Below are positions 1 through 8,662 of a stretch of 64,000 nucleotides of DNA, in pieces (the first letter of the stretch is position 1; each line of letters begins with the position of its first letter). Made by a program: the position numbers and the translations under genes. The stretch lies in assembly GCF_013033515.1 (NCBI RefSeq), contig NZ_WQEG01000001.1, forward strand, positions 744,001 through 808,000, written 5' to 3'. The notes beneath the pieces were generated by a model. That model worked only from the letters and a program-made list of their open reading frames with translations, was not told where the DNA came from and searched no databases. Origin of the DNA: Ruegeria sp. HKCCA6707. GTDB lineage: Bacteria > Pseudomonadota > Alphaproteobacteria > Rhodobacterales > Rhodobacteraceae.

Positions 1-2
1 GG

Positions 3-560
3 ATCAGCGTTCATCTTGTCGATCTTGTGCCAGATAATCGTGTCAACGCCTTTGCAGACATTGAGGTGGATTTCGCGTTGCTCCCCGAAACGCCGTTGCC
101 TGACTGGGCGGAAGCGCAAGAGATGTTCGCTTCTTCGTTCTCCGTCATTGCGCGTAAGGATCACCCAAAGGCAGTTGAAAGAGGGCTTGTACATGGCGAT
201 ACCCTGCCGCTCGATCTTTTTTGCGAGCTAGGGCACGTTCTGTTTTCGACAACGGGCACTCCGAATGGTCTTGGGGATGAGGCGCTTGCGCGCGTCGGAC
301 GTCGGCGCAATGTGGTGATGACACTTCCCGTATTTTCCGGTGTTTACCGCGCGGTCGCCGGGTCCGACCTCATCGCCTTGCTTCCATCGGCTTTGGCGCA
401 TCGTGTTGCCGAATCCGCCGGTCTGAACGTGTTTGTCCCGCCGATCTCGGTTGACCCCGCCCGTTTGATTCTGGTCTGGCACCGGCGGGTTTCAGACAGC
501 GCGCCTCATCAATGGTTGAGAGAAAGGACCGCTGAGATATTGCACCCCCTCAATGCATGA
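3..560 (+). CDS. LysR-family transcriptional regulator, C-terminal part only
   Basis: The open frame enters from the left edge of the window with no start, so only the effector-binding half is present (about 185 residues). The text around VDFALLPETPLPDW, then a stretch resembling the central beta-alpha units (SSFSVIARKDHP) and a C-terminal LILVWHRR strand before the stop, is typical of the type-2 periplasmic-binding fold of NodD/LysR-like regulators. The DNA-binding helix-turn-helix must lie upstream of the window. It converges on the tcuB gene. It could regulate genes off the left edge; nothing ties it to the tricarboxylate island. Family call is fairly safe, specific role unknown. Confidence 0.75.
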   Translation: MSVHLVDLVPDNRVNAFADIEVDFALLPETPLPDWAEAQEMFASSFSVIARKDHPKAVERGLVHGDTLPLDLFCELGHVLFSTTGTPNGLGDEALARVGRRRNVVMTLPVFSGVYRAVAGSDLIALLPSALAHRVAESAGLNVFVPPISVDPARLILVWHRRVSDSAPHQWLRERTAEILHPLNA

Positions 561-684
561 AGAGCGCGCACAACGGCCCGCTCCGGACATTGACGGCCAC
601 TCGAGGTGCTTTAACGCAGAGTTCTTCAAAACCATCGTTCGTCCCATTGCATCTTCTTTCTGCTCGCACAGGCGCAACGGGCTG

Positions 685-1764
685 TTAAAGGACTGCGGAC
701 GCATATCTTTTTCGCTGAGCATCCCTAACAAGTGCAGCTAGCCGATAGAACCCATGAGCCATTTTTGTGTAAGGCATCAGCAGGAAAAAGGTCAGAACCG
801 ATCCGAGGTGAATGGCCAAAAGCGCAGGCATCAGCGGCGTTGCTCCGAGGGCATAAAGAACCAGCCCGCTGAACCCGACAAACCCGAGCAACAGGATAAA
901 GCCGATATCCCCACCCCATGCCGACGGATCGCCGAGGTCTCGGTCTGACTTTAGCTTGAGCAGCGCCATCGCACCGCACCCTACCGTCAGCAAAATACCT
1001 CCGGAGATTCCGAACAGTTTCGGCAGCGACCAGAACCCATACGGCGCGTGCAATCCGAAGACATAGTGCAGGACGGTCGCCACCGAGGTCGACGCAAAGC
1101 ACAACAGGAACCCATACATGATGGCGTGGTGGATGTGGCGTCGGCCCTGACTGAACCGGTCTTCGTCCTCAAAGTTGCAGCCTTCGCCATGGCCTGCGGC
1201 CAAATCCTGCATCTTGCCTGCGCGTTTGAGCGCAGCCGTCAGATCAGACATCTGGATGGGCTTGCCCTCCACCTCGGCCCAGTAGCGCCGAAGACTGATG
1301 GCAATGCTGAACAGAGGCAGCAAGAAGGCGGGTGCGAAGATCGCAACCATCGCGTTGTGCGACAGGACAGCGTAGAACCCCTCGCCTCCACTGGAGCCGA
1401 TGGCGCGGATGGCCCAGAACAACAGGGCAAATCCGATCACAAGTGCCAACGCGATCGCGCCGCCATGGGTGTGGAACCGGCGCGCTATCGGCTGCGGCCA
1501 CGCAAAGCTTTCCCAGCTATCGCGCCGCACTTCGGCCAGCGCCTTGGGCAGATTCAGATCGAACTCATGTGGGGCGGTGTACTGACAGGCGTAATAACAT
1601 CCCCGGCAGTTGTGGCATAGGTTGGCCAATTGCGTGATGTCTCCGTCCGAGAACGCCCGTTTCGTATGAAGCGACGGAAACACCGAACAATATCCCTCGC
1701 AATAACGGCAAGCGTTGCAGATCTCGGCCTGACGGCGGGCTTCCTGAATTAGATCAGTTTGCAT
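685..1764 (-). CDS. tcuB: TcuB-like iron-sulfur/membrane electron-transfer protein
   Basis: Partner of TcuA in tricarballylate oxidation: it takes electrons from the reduced flavin of TcuA and passes them to the membrane. Two cysteine clusters near the N-terminus (CNACRYCEGYC, then CHNCRGCYYAC) are ferredoxin-type 4Fe-4S ligands. They are followed by a long hydrophobic region with several membrane segments, as in the TcuB/CitB family. I chose the ATG at 1764, which overlaps the end of tcuA by 11 bases and gives an N-terminus of usual length; an in-frame start at 1797 is possible. It is the last gene of a GntR-tcuA-tcuB unit. The true substrate may be another tricarboxylate. Confidence 0.85.
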   Translation of the reverse strand: MQTDLIQEARRQAEICNACRYCEGYCSVFPSLHTKRAFSDGDITQLANLCHNCRGCYYACQYTAPHEFDLNLPKALAEVRRDSWESFAWPQPIARRFHTHGGAIALALVIGFALLFWAIRAIGSSGGEGFYAVLSHNAMVAIFAPAFLLPLFSIAISLRRYWAEVEGKPIQMSDLTAALKRAGKMQDLAAGHGEGCNFEDEDRFSQGRRHIHHAIMYGFLLCFASTSVATVLHYVFGLHAPYGFWSLPKLFGISGGILLTVGCGAMALLKLKSDRDLGDPSAWGGDIGFILLLGFVGFSGLVLYALGATPLMPALLAIHLGSVLTFFLLMPYTKMAHGFYRLAALVRDAQRKRYASAVL

Positions 1765-3148
1765 AAGCGGCTGCCTCACGTCCTGCGATGCGTCCAAACA
1801 CGGTTCCGATGGTCATTCCGAAACCGGCCAGATAACCCTGCCCAAGGATCGAACCGGCCATGGTCTCGCCTGCGGCCCACAGGTTTTTGATCTTTCCATT
1901 TTGGGTCGAGCACTGGGCCTGCGCGTCGACCTTCAACCCAAGATAGGTAAAGGTCACACCGGTGCGCAGTGAATAGCCATAGAACGGTGGTTCGGTAATT
2001 GGGCGCGCCCAGTTGGTCTTGGGAGGTGTCAGGCCCGAGGTCGCGACCCCGTCCAGCTCGGTCGGATGAAACCCGCTGGTGTCACCGCAAGCGGCGTTGA
2101 ATTCGCTGATCGTCGCTTTCAACTTGTTTGCAGGCAGGTCCATCAACCCGGCCAATTCCTCCAACGTGTCCGCCTTTAGCGGGGGGAATACGGACGGCAT
2201 GAACAGATTCAGCGACTTGGCGTCGATGATCACATAACCTACCTGATCCGGCTGCGCCGCGACCAGTCGCCCCCAGATCGCGTAGCGCTTGGGCCAGACA
2301 TCCTCACCTTCGTCATAGAACCGCTGGGCATCCTTGTTCACGACGATGGAAAACGGCACGCAGTCCAGACGGGTGACGATGCCGCCGTCGTATTTAGGCG
2401 CACGCCCGTCAATAGCAACAGCGTGGCATTGGGTCGGGTCACCGACGCTATCGACGCCTTGGCCCAACAGATCGGCCAGCACGACGCCCCTGTTGTAAGG
2501 TGTGCCGCGTATCAGGAAGTTTTTGGCTGGTTCACCCCAGGCCCGCGTGAGCCAATCCGTATCCGCCTGAAACCCGCCGGAGGCAACGATCACCGCCTTG
2601 GGTCTAATGCGATGGGACTGACCTTCGTAGGTGTAATCGACCCAATCGATCCGATCACCATTCAGCTCCAAATGTGTGACCGCGGCTTCATACAGCACAT
2701 CAGCGCCCAGCCCAGCCGCCGTCCGATAATACGCGTTTACCAGAGACTTACCGCCCCCCATAAAGAACGCATTGGTCCGCGCCAATGACAAAGTTCCCGA
2801 CAAAGACGGCTGAAACCGAACCCCGCGCTCTTCCATCCAGGGCAAGCATTCCTCCGAGGTACGGATTGCAAGGCGGGCAAGATACTCATCGGTTTTACCA
2901 CCAGTGACTTTCAGCAGATCCGAGAGATATTCGTCTTCGCCATACTCCTCGATCAGAGGACCCAGGGGAGATTTGTGCATGCAGCGAAAATTACGCGTGT
3001 GGCGCGAGTTTCCACCGCGATAAGGTTTTGGCGCCGTTTCAAGTATCAGAACCCGGGCGCCTGACTCGGCAGCGGTCATAGCGGCACAAAGGGCCGCGTT
3101 CCCGCCCCCAATCACAGCGATATCGTAAGCTTCCTTTGGGGTGGCCAT
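1754..3148 (-). CDS. tcuA: FAD-dependent tricarballylate dehydrogenase TcuA
   Basis: Flavoprotein of the succinate dehydrogenase/fumarate reductase family (464 residues), expected to oxidise tricarballylate to cis-aconitate in the cytoplasm. The N-terminus has the FAD-binding dinucleotide fold (IAVIGGGNAALCAAMTA). The ending LWAAGETMAGSILGQGYLAGFG matches the FAD-binding C-terminal pattern of the family. The start lies 11 bases after the GntR stop and the end overlaps tcuB, so the three genes look like one transcript. Neighbouring TctABC-type transporter and PrpF genes support a role in tricarboxylate use. A related 3-ketosteroid dehydrogenase-like function is the main alternative. Confidence 0.87.
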   Translation of the reverse strand: MATPKEAYDIAVIGGGNAALCAAMTAAESGARVLILETAPKPYRGGNSRHTRNFRCMHKSPLGPLIEEYGEDEYLSDLLKVTGGKTDEYLARLAIRTSEECLPWMEERGVRFQPSLSGTLSLARTNAFFMGGGKSLVNAYYRTAAGLGADVLYEAAVTHLELNGDRIDWVDYTYEGQSHRIRPKAVIVASGGFQADTDWLTRAWGEPAKNFLIRGTPYNRGVVLADLLGQGVDSVGDPTQCHAVAIDGRAPKYDGGIVTRLDCVPFSIVVNKDAQRFYDEGEDVWPKRYAIWGRLVAAQPDQVGYVIIDAKSLNLFMPSVFPPLKADTLEELAGLMDLPANKLKATISEFNAACGDTSGFHPTELDGVATSGLTPPKTNWARPITEPPFYGYSLRTGVTFTYLGLKVDAQAQCSTQNGKIKNLWAAGETMAGSILGQGYLAGFGMTIGTVFGRIAGREAAAYAN

Positions 3149-3159
3149 ATCCTGTTTAC

Positions 3160-3843
3160 CTACTGGCTTTCTTCGATTGAACGGTCGCGGTCCTGCAATG
3201 CGCGGATTCGCATACGCTGCGCAGCCTGAATATGCGCCCGCATCTCTGTTTCAGCCGCTCCGCCGTCGCGGGTCTTCAAAGCGGCCATGATGCGCCGATG
3301 TTCCGCCACCGCTGCCTCAGCCCGGTCGCCATCCAGCAACTGAGACGGTCCGAGGATCAACAGCGCCTTTTGCAAGGACAGCATGGATTTCGCGAGAAAC
3401 CGGTTCTTAGCCGCGTCCAGAAGCGTTGCGTGAAAGACCCTGTTGATTTGCGCCGCGTCCGCACCCGTACCTGCCTCTGCCAGCCGGTCATTCAGAACCT
3501 CGAGCTCATCCAGCTCGACATCCGACGCCGCGCGGGCTGCCAGACGGGCCGCCGTCCCTTCAAGCACCGCGCGCATCTCATAAAGTTCCATAACCTCGGC
3601 GTAATCCAGACTGCGCACAGTCGCGCCTTGCCGCGGGATATGCGTGACCAACCCGTCGGCCTCCAATTGCCGGATCGCTTCGCGCACCGGGGTACGGCTG
3701 ACGCCCAACCGTTCCGAAAGCTCAATTTCACGCAGCCGGTCACCGGGCAGAAGAGTGCCTTCGCGAATCTCGTCCAGCAGGCGCTGATACGCAGAATTGC
3801 CTTGCGGGCCGGGGTGTTGCAGGTCGTTTTGAAAGGTCATCAT
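3160..3843 (-). CDS. GntR-family (FCD) transcriptional regulator
   Basis: A winged helix-turn-helix N-terminus (LGVSRTPVREAIRQLEADGL) is followed by an all-helical FCD ligand-binding domain with the His-containing segment INRVFHATLLDAA, as in the FadR/VanR branch of GntR. The ATG at 3843 follows an AAAGAAG ribosome-binding site; an upstream in-frame start at 3879 would run through the direct repeats that look like its operator. First gene of the tcu unit. Ligands of this branch are often carboxylates, so control of the tricarboxylate genes is likely but inferred. Confidence 0.88.
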   Translation of the reverse strand: MMTFQNDLQHPGPQGNSAYQRLLDEIREGTLLPGDRLREIELSERLGVSRTPVREAIRQLEADGLVTHIPRQGATVRSLDYAEVMELYEMRAVLEGTAARLAARAASDVELDELEVLNDRLAEAGTGADAAQINRVFHATLLDAAKNRFLAKSMLSLQKALLILGPSQLLDGDRAEAAVAEHRRIMAALKTRDGGAAETEMRAHIQAAQRMRIRALQDRDRSIEESQ

Positions 3844-3869
3844 GCTCGCGCTTCTTTCATTGCGACCAC

Positions 3870-3888
3870 TTGGATACATTTGGATACA
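3870..3888 (-). promoter_or_regulatory. Direct-repeat operator candidate upstream of the GntR gene
   Basis: The 9-base word TTGGATACA occurs at 3870-3878 and 3880-3888, a 10-base (one helical turn) spacing, 27-45 bases upstream of the GntR start. On the coding strand it reads TGTATCCAA twice, resembling the TTGTATAC half-site of the palindrome at 5417-5444. Autoregulation by the GntR protein is the simplest reading. Confidence 0.45.
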
Positions 3889-3929
3889 CTTCGAGTCAAC
3901 CGCATCGGAACCACCCCTTGCCCACTAAG

Positions 3930-4197
3930 TTGATCGCATCGCCACTTTGGAAAAAGCGGGTTGCAGCCTTCAGCCTTGCGGTGCTGGGCACTGGAGTCTT
4001 TTGGGTACTGAACCTGCCGTTGCATTTCTTGTTCGGCCCAATGAGCGTCTGCCTATTTGCGGCCTTCGCGCCCGGCTGGCGGAGAGATGACGATTCTGGC
4101 TATCGTCTCGAGCGCAGATTTGAGCTTTGCAATCACCCATCATCTGACAAGGATCGCGTTGGTGATCATCGGTGAGCCCATCGCCAAATTTCTATCC
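3930..4197 (+). pseudogene. Remnant of an AbrB-family membrane protein (internal deletion and frameshift)
   Basis: From 3930 the frame reads a membrane segment with the signature LNLPLHFLFGPMSVCLFAAF, which resembles the first segment and LPLPxLLGPM motif of AbrB/ammonia monooxygenase-like permeases. From about 4087 another frame reads ADLSFAITHHLTRIALVIIG, which resembles the C-terminal D-x-x-F-x-x-x-HH-x-x-R motif of the same family. Roughly 300 residues between the two are missing and the frames differ, so this is a decayed gene keeping only its two ends. The similarity is by eye and needs a search. Genes of this family often sit beside TctABC transporters. Confidence 0.55.
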
Positions 4198-5172
4198 TGC
4201 GATGGTCCAAACCTCGGGGTTGATCATGTGGATCGGAGCACCTTTGGCAAAGGCGTTCACCTGATCGAAAATATCCGCGAATTGAAGGTCGAACTCATCC
4301 TCGGTGACGAAGCCGATATGCGGTGTCGCGATCAGGTTTGGATGCGACAACAAAGGATCGGTCGGATCGGTCAAAGGCTCGGTATCGAAAACATCAATCG
4401 CCGCTTTGCCCGGGCGACCGTCGTTCAGCGCCGCCAGCAAAGCACCCGGCACGATCAGCCCGGCCCGCGAGGTGTTCACAAACAACGCCCCCGGCTGCAT
4501 CTGTGCGAAATCCGATGCGGTAATAATCCCGCGCGTGTTCGGTTTCAGGCGCACATGGACTGAAACGACATCGCTTTCACCAAAGAACGCTTCTCGGCTG
4601 TGCGCGACCTGCACTCCATCCGCCTGCGCACGTGCCCGGCCTTCCTCAGACGACCACCAAACAACATTCATCCCGAACGCCTCGGCATAGCCCGCAACCG
4701 CGCGAGCAATCCGGCCATAGCCATAGAACCCCAGTTGACGGCCCCGTAGCGTCTTGCCCACGCCTGCTTGCCAGTGCCCCGCTTTGACCGAGGCCATTTG
4801 TGCGGGCAAGTCGCGCATCCCAGCCATGACCAACGCCCAAGTCAGTTCTGCTGCGGCATAAGACGGCGTCCCGCCATGCATATTCGAACACAGCAGCACT
4901 CCGTTGTCCGAGCATGCCTGCACATCGACATGCGGGTATACGCTACGTTGACTGATCAATTTCAGGTTTGGGAGTTTTTCAATCAAGTCACGGGTGATCT
5001 TGGTGCGTTCGCGAAACAGCACAAGCGCCTCAGCTCTCTGCAAGCGCGCGGCCAATTGGTCGGTATCCTCGACATGATCTGTCCAGACCTTCACGTCATG
5101 GCCGGATAGCTTTCCAAAACAGGGCAAGCGCTGCAGTGTATCAAACCAGTCATCAAGAATGTGGACCTTCAT
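4192..5172 (-). CDS. D-2-hydroxyacid dehydrogenase family protein
   Basis: NAD(P)-dependent oxidoreductase of the phosphoglycerate/glycerate dehydrogenase group, 326 residues. The Rossmann motif is GFYGYGRIARAV; the catalytic residues are Arg in NTSRAG, Glu in DVFDTEP and His in TPHIGF. The start overlaps the stop of the 78-residue ORF by 4 bases (ATGA), so the two are translated together behind the palindromic operator at 5417. Its substrate cannot be read from sequence; in this setting it may handle a keto or hydroxy acid linked to tricarboxylate degradation. Confidence 0.88.
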   Translation of the reverse strand: MKVHILDDWFDTLQRLPCFGKLSGHDVKVWTDHVEDTDQLAARLQRAEALVLFRERTKITRDLIEKLPNLKLISQRSVYPHVDVQACSDNGVLLCSNMHGGTPSYAAAELTWALVMAGMRDLPAQMASVKAGHWQAGVGKTLRGRQLGFYGYGRIARAVAGYAEAFGMNVVWWSSEEGRARAQADGVQVAHSREAFFGESDVVSVHVRLKPNTRGIITASDFAQMQPGALFVNTSRAGLIVPGALLAALNDGRPGKAAIDVFDTEPLTDPTDPLLSHPNLIATPHIGFVTEDEFDLQFADIFDQVNAFAKGAPIHMINPEVWTIAG

Positions 5173-5405
5173 CGGCTTTCTATTCCCTGCTCGGTGGTCA
5201 GTTTTCTTGGGGTCGGAACAAAATGACGTGTGTCGAGAGCGGCAAGCGCATTGCGGACCCGTTCGCTTTGATCCAGCAGATGGTTGAACTGCTCATCGCA
5301 GCCAGCAATCGGTGTCGGGTAGTCCGCGATGTCGCGCCGCAGGGCCGACTGCGCCAACCTGAGTTCCTGACGCGCGATATCGAGGCATTCGGAATAGTTG
5401 TCCAT
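5169..5405 (-). CDS. Small hypothetical protein (78 aa) in the tricarboxylate island
   Basis: A short, mostly helical and charged protein with no signal peptide or membrane segment; I do not recognise the family. Support for coding comes from a GGAG ribosome-binding site upstream of the ATG at 5405, the 4-base overlap with the downstream dehydrogenase, and the operator-like palindrome just in front. It may be an accessory or subunit-like protein for a neighbouring enzyme; no function can be claimed. Confidence 0.6.
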   Translation of the reverse strand: MDNYSECLDIARQELRLAQSALRRDIADYPTPIAGCDEQFNHLLDQSERVRNALAALDTRHFVPTPRKLTTEQGIESR

Positions 5406-5416
5406 CGTGGCATCTC

Positions 5417-5444
5417 CATATTGTATACCAAAGTATACAATATG
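5417..5444. promoter_or_regulatory. Perfect 12-bp inverted repeat, GntR-type operator candidate
   Basis: The arms CATATTGTATAC and GTATACAATATG are perfect complements separated by CAAA. The core TTGTATAC is a typical half-site of FCD-type GntR proteins. It lies 12-39 bases upstream of the 78-aa ORF start and just after the PrpF stop, so it probably drives a separate transcript for the dehydrogenase pair. The GntR protein encoded at 3160-3843 is the likely binder. Confidence 0.65.
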
Positions 5445-5456
5445 ATCATCACCACT

Positions 5457-6545
5457 TCAACTGCCGTTCCACACAGATTCCGGCACATAAACATGTCCAT
5501 CGGCCAACTTGCGCGCGGTTCGTACCAAACCTGCTGCAATAACGGTGAACCCGTCATCGCAGGAGAAATCCACCAGCACGTCGATTTTGCCCGAGGCGTG
5601 TTCCAACACGACCTCAGCCGGGCTTGTCGTGGGACGATCCAGCAATCCATCTGCAACTGTGCCGGGTGTCAAAGCGCAAGATGCCATGCATTGCGCGCCG
5701 GTGACCGCCATGGTCGGGTGGGTTTTCCACGGCATGAAATACCGCACTGCAAGCGTTCCACCCTCTCTGGCCGGCGCGACGAGGCCGAATTTGGGGGTAA
5801 CCGATTTGGACACATCCCCCATACCCATCCGCTGCCCTGCTTCGATCCGAACGGTCTCCATCTGGTCAAAGAACACGCGGTTAGCGTCCAACTCCTCGGC
5901 GCTTTCATAGCCCGTCAACCCGAAGTCGGCGGCGCGGGCAATAGCCATCGGCATGGCGACATCCATGCAGGTGAGTTCGAAGCCCTGAACTGTATCGCGC
6001 AGGTTACCCGTGGGTAGGAACGCTCCAGTAGCCGAGCCCACCACACCCATAAAACTCAGCTGCACCGGAGCAGAATGACCGGGCACGCCCGCGATCTCTG
6101 CATCGCCCTCGTAAGTCAATTCGCCCCCGGGCGTATTCACTTTGACGACAACCCGAGCTCCGGTGTTAACAGCCCGGATGCGAATTTCGGTTTCATCGCC
6201 CAGCGGTTGGAACAAACCCATTTCGATTGCAGCAGGAGCAACACCAGACAGGATATTGCCGCAAGTGGGTTTGAAATCGACCAGCTTGTCCTCGACCGAG
6301 ACCTGCGCGAAGAAATAGTCGATATCGGCCCAATCATCCTCACTGACTGACAGCATCGCGACCTTGGTCGTCACCGCCGCGCCTCCACCGATGCCGTCGA
6401 TATTTAGCGACTGCCCGGAACCAAGGGCGGCGATCAGCACCTCGGCCAGCGTCTCCAAATCCTCGGGTAAATCCGAGCGGCGGAAGTACGGGCCCTTCGA
6501 GGTGCCGCCGCGCATGAAAATGTAAGGAATTGCGGTTTGGGTCAT
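5457..6545 (-). CDS. prpF: PrpF-family isomerase (aconitate/4-oxalomesaconate type)
   Basis: The N-terminus IFMRGGTSKGPYF and the central block FKPTCGNILSGVAPAAIEMG are hallmarks of the PrpF/4-oxalomesaconate tautomerase family, which moves a double bond or isomerises cis/trans tricarboxylates. Length (362 residues) is normal. A GAGGAG ribosome-binding site precedes the ATG at 6545. It follows the fused tctAB gene by 10 bases and is in the transport operon. Together with TcuA it suggests a route from an imported tricarboxylate to an aconitate isomer. Whether it acts on aconitate, methylaconitate or oxalomesaconate is not visible. Confidence 0.85.
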   Translation of the reverse strand: MTQTAIPYIFMRGGTSKGPYFRRSDLPEDLETLAEVLIAALGSGQSLNIDGIGGGAAVTTKVAMLSVSEDDWADIDYFFAQVSVEDKLVDFKPTCGNILSGVAPAAIEMGLFQPLGDETEIRIRAVNTGARVVVKVNTPGGELTYEGDAEIAGVPGHSAPVQLSFMGVVGSATGAFLPTGNLRDTVQGFELTCMDVAMPMAIARAADFGLTGYESAEELDANRVFFDQMETVRIEAGQRMGMGDVSKSVTPKFGLVAPAREGGTLAVRYFMPWKTHPTMAVTGAQCMASCALTPGTVADGLLDRPTTSPAEVVLEHASGKIDVLVDFSCDDGFTVIAAGLVRTARKLADGHVYVPESVWNGS

Positions 6546-6555
6546 TTTGAACTCC

Positions 6556-8586
6556 TCACTTCAACGGCCAGGGCAGGCTGACCAGGTCCTGCAATAGCCC
6601 CGGTGGGAAATCGCGGTTGAGAGCACCCGCCATCAGGCACATGAAGCCGATGCCGCAGGCCGTCAGGATCAGCGTCATCTGCCAGCTTGCCCCGGCACGG
6701 ATGCGGAAAAACGCGATCAGGAAACCCAGCAGCGCAAGGATGAAACCCACCACCCAGGTTGCCGCAATCAGGCTGGCGAACCACGCCAGTGTGGACCAAA
6801 GTCCGTGAGGTGCAGTTGCGTCCTCACCAGCGATTTCCTTGTCGGCAAAGATCGCGTCGCCCTCGGGCCGCCGCATCATCTGGATTAGCAGGATCACACA
6901 GCAAAACAGCGAGACGCTGCCGATCACTAGCGGGATGATCTTGTCGGTCATATTGTAGTCGGGGATCATGTTGGCGTTGACCAAAGCAACAATCAGATAG
7001 GCCATGATCACCAGCAGGAAGATCAGAGGCGCGCGCTTTGTACCCGCCTGAACGTTACCTTCAGCCATGATCATCTTGGCCTGTCGGATGCCCAGAATAA
7101 CCGAGACGACTGTGACCAAGATCAGGACAATGACGATGGGGCTGAAGACGTATTCCATGCCTTCACCAAAGCTCTTGCGGAACCGGAACGAGGCGATCTG
7201 GAAGGCTTGGTTTGTGAATTTCTCGACCGGGTTCGACAATACGAAGCCAATCAAAAAGGCCGGGCGCGACCAGTCGAAACGGCGCAGGAAGATGCCGATC
7301 AGGCCAATCACGAACAGGGCCAGCAGGTCTTCGAAGTTCTGGCCGGACTGGAAGGCGGCGAAGCTGATCAGCATGAATAGGAACGGGGCCAGATAGGTAA
7401 AGCGGATCGTGGTCAGCTTGGCGATGCCGCCCGAGGCTGCGATGCACAGGATGGTGCCTACGACATTGGCAAGCGCGAGCAGCCAGACGATCGAATAGGT
7501 GATGTCGAGATTGTCCTTAAGCATGCTAGGACCGACCTCGATATCACCCGACCCTAGCAGCGCCACCGCGCCGATGAAGATCGCCATCGAGCCCGAACCG
7601 GGAATACCAAACAGCAGGGTCGGAACTAGCCCACCACCTTCTTTGGCGTTGTTTGAGCTTTCCGGGCCGATGACCCCGCGCACTTCACCCTTGCCGAAGT
7701 TGCTTTTGTCTTTTGTGGATTGAACCGAATGACCGTAAGCGATCCAGTCGACCACTGACCCCCCGAGGCCCGGAATGACACCGACAACCACGCCGATGAT
7801 AGAACAACGCACTGAAAGCCAGATGTTGGCGAACCAGTCTTTGACCCCGTCCAGCCAACCGGCCCCCAAAGATGCCCCTTTGGCGATCGAACGATCTTGC
7901 CGCAGCAGTGAGACGATCTCGGGAACGGCGAAGATACCCAGTCCCACGATGACCAGTTTCAGACCATCTGTCAGATACGGAATGTCATAAGTCGCCATAC
8001 GCAGCGAGCCGCCCGCGTCGGCCTCGCCAATCGTGCCGACCATCAGGCCCAAACCGGCAGCTGCGACGCCCTTCAGCGGGATGCGCCCCGCCAGAATGGC
8101 GACCATAGACAAACCGAGGATTGTGATCATCAGCATCTCGGGCAAGCCGAAGGCCAAAACGATAGGCCGCGCGATCAGGATGAACATGGTCAGGAAGGTT
8201 GCGCCGACCAGCCCACCGAACAGGGACGAGGAGAAGGCTGCCGACAGGGCCCGCGCAGCCTCGCCCTTTTTCGCCATGGGGAAGCCGTCCAGCACGGTTG
8301 CCTGCGACGCAGAACTACCGGGAATGCCCATCAGAACTGATGCGAAAGTGTCAGAGGTCGGAACCACCGCAACCATCCCGATCATCAGGGCCAGACCCAG
8401 AATCGGATCCATACCGAACATGAAAGGGAGCAACAGCGACAGGCCGGCAATGCCTCCGAGACCCGGGAAAACGCCCACTGCCAGCCCCATAACGACGCCA
8501 AGAACGAGATAGCCCAGAACGATAGGTTGAAGGATCAAACCCCACGCATCACCAAGCGCAGGTAGAGCTGTGGCGAAAACCTCCAT
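6556..8586 (-). CDS. tctA: Tripartite tricarboxylate transporter permease, TctA-TctB fusion
   Basis: Membrane core of a TctABC (TTT) importer, 676 residues. Residues 1 to about 500 are TctA: the N-terminal GVFPGLGGIAGLSLLLPF and the repeated-half motif VGVIPGLGGSVVDWIAYG are the family's conserved proline-glycine loops. Residues from about 530 to the end contain four hydrophobic segments and match a TctB small subunit, which is usually a separate protein of about 150 residues. The two subunits are therefore joined in one chain. It sits between tctC and prpF in one operon. Confidence 0.9.
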   Translation of the reverse strand: MEVFATALPALGDAWGLILQPIVLGYLVLGVVMGLAVGVFPGLGGIAGLSLLLPFMFGMDPILGLALMIGMVAVVPTSDTFASVLMGIPGSSASQATVLDGFPMAKKGEAARALSAAFSSSLFGGLVGATFLTMFILIARPIVLAFGLPEMLMITILGLSMVAILAGRIPLKGVAAAGLGLMVGTIGEADAGGSLRMATYDIPYLTDGLKLVIVGLGIFAVPEIVSLLRQDRSIAKGASLGAGWLDGVKDWFANIWLSVRCSIIGVVVGVIPGLGGSVVDWIAYGHSVQSTKDKSNFGKGEVRGVIGPESSNNAKEGGGLVPTLLFGIPGSGSMAIFIGAVALLGSGDIEVGPSMLKDNLDITYSIVWLLALANVVGTILCIAASGGIAKLTTIRFTYLAPFLFMLISFAAFQSGQNFEDLLALFVIGLIGIFLRRFDWSRPAFLIGFVLSNPVEKFTNQAFQIASFRFRKSFGEGMEYVFSPIVIVLILVTVVSVILGIRQAKMIMAEGNVQAGTKRAPLIFLLVIMAYLIVALVNANMIPDYNMTDKIIPLVIGSVSLFCCVILLIQMMRRPEGDAIFADKEIAGEDATAPHGLWSTLAWFASLIAATWVVGFILALLGFLIAFFRIRAGASWQMTLILTACGIGFMCLMAGALNRDFPPGLLQDLVSLPWPLK

Positions 8587-8620
8587 AGCGGCCGCCTTTC
8601 ATAAATTGTCTTGTAAGAAG

Positions 8621-8649
8621 AAAATTGCGCGCCCTTCATTGGGCGCGCG
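8621..8649 (-). terminator. Hairpin between tctC and tctAB
   Basis: GCGCGCCC and GGGCGCGC form a perfect 8-bp GC stem with a 6-base loop. On the minus strand it is followed by AATTTTC, a short U-containing tail. It could partly stop transcription or protect the tctC message, giving more binding protein than permease. Confidence 0.55.
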
Positions 8650-8662
8650 ACTAGGTGTCGGC

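Noticed and set aside
1048-1620. 190-residue plus-strand frame opposite tcuB
   Set aside because: Low-complexity, basic and Gln-rich text typical of an antisense shadow of a GC-rich gene.
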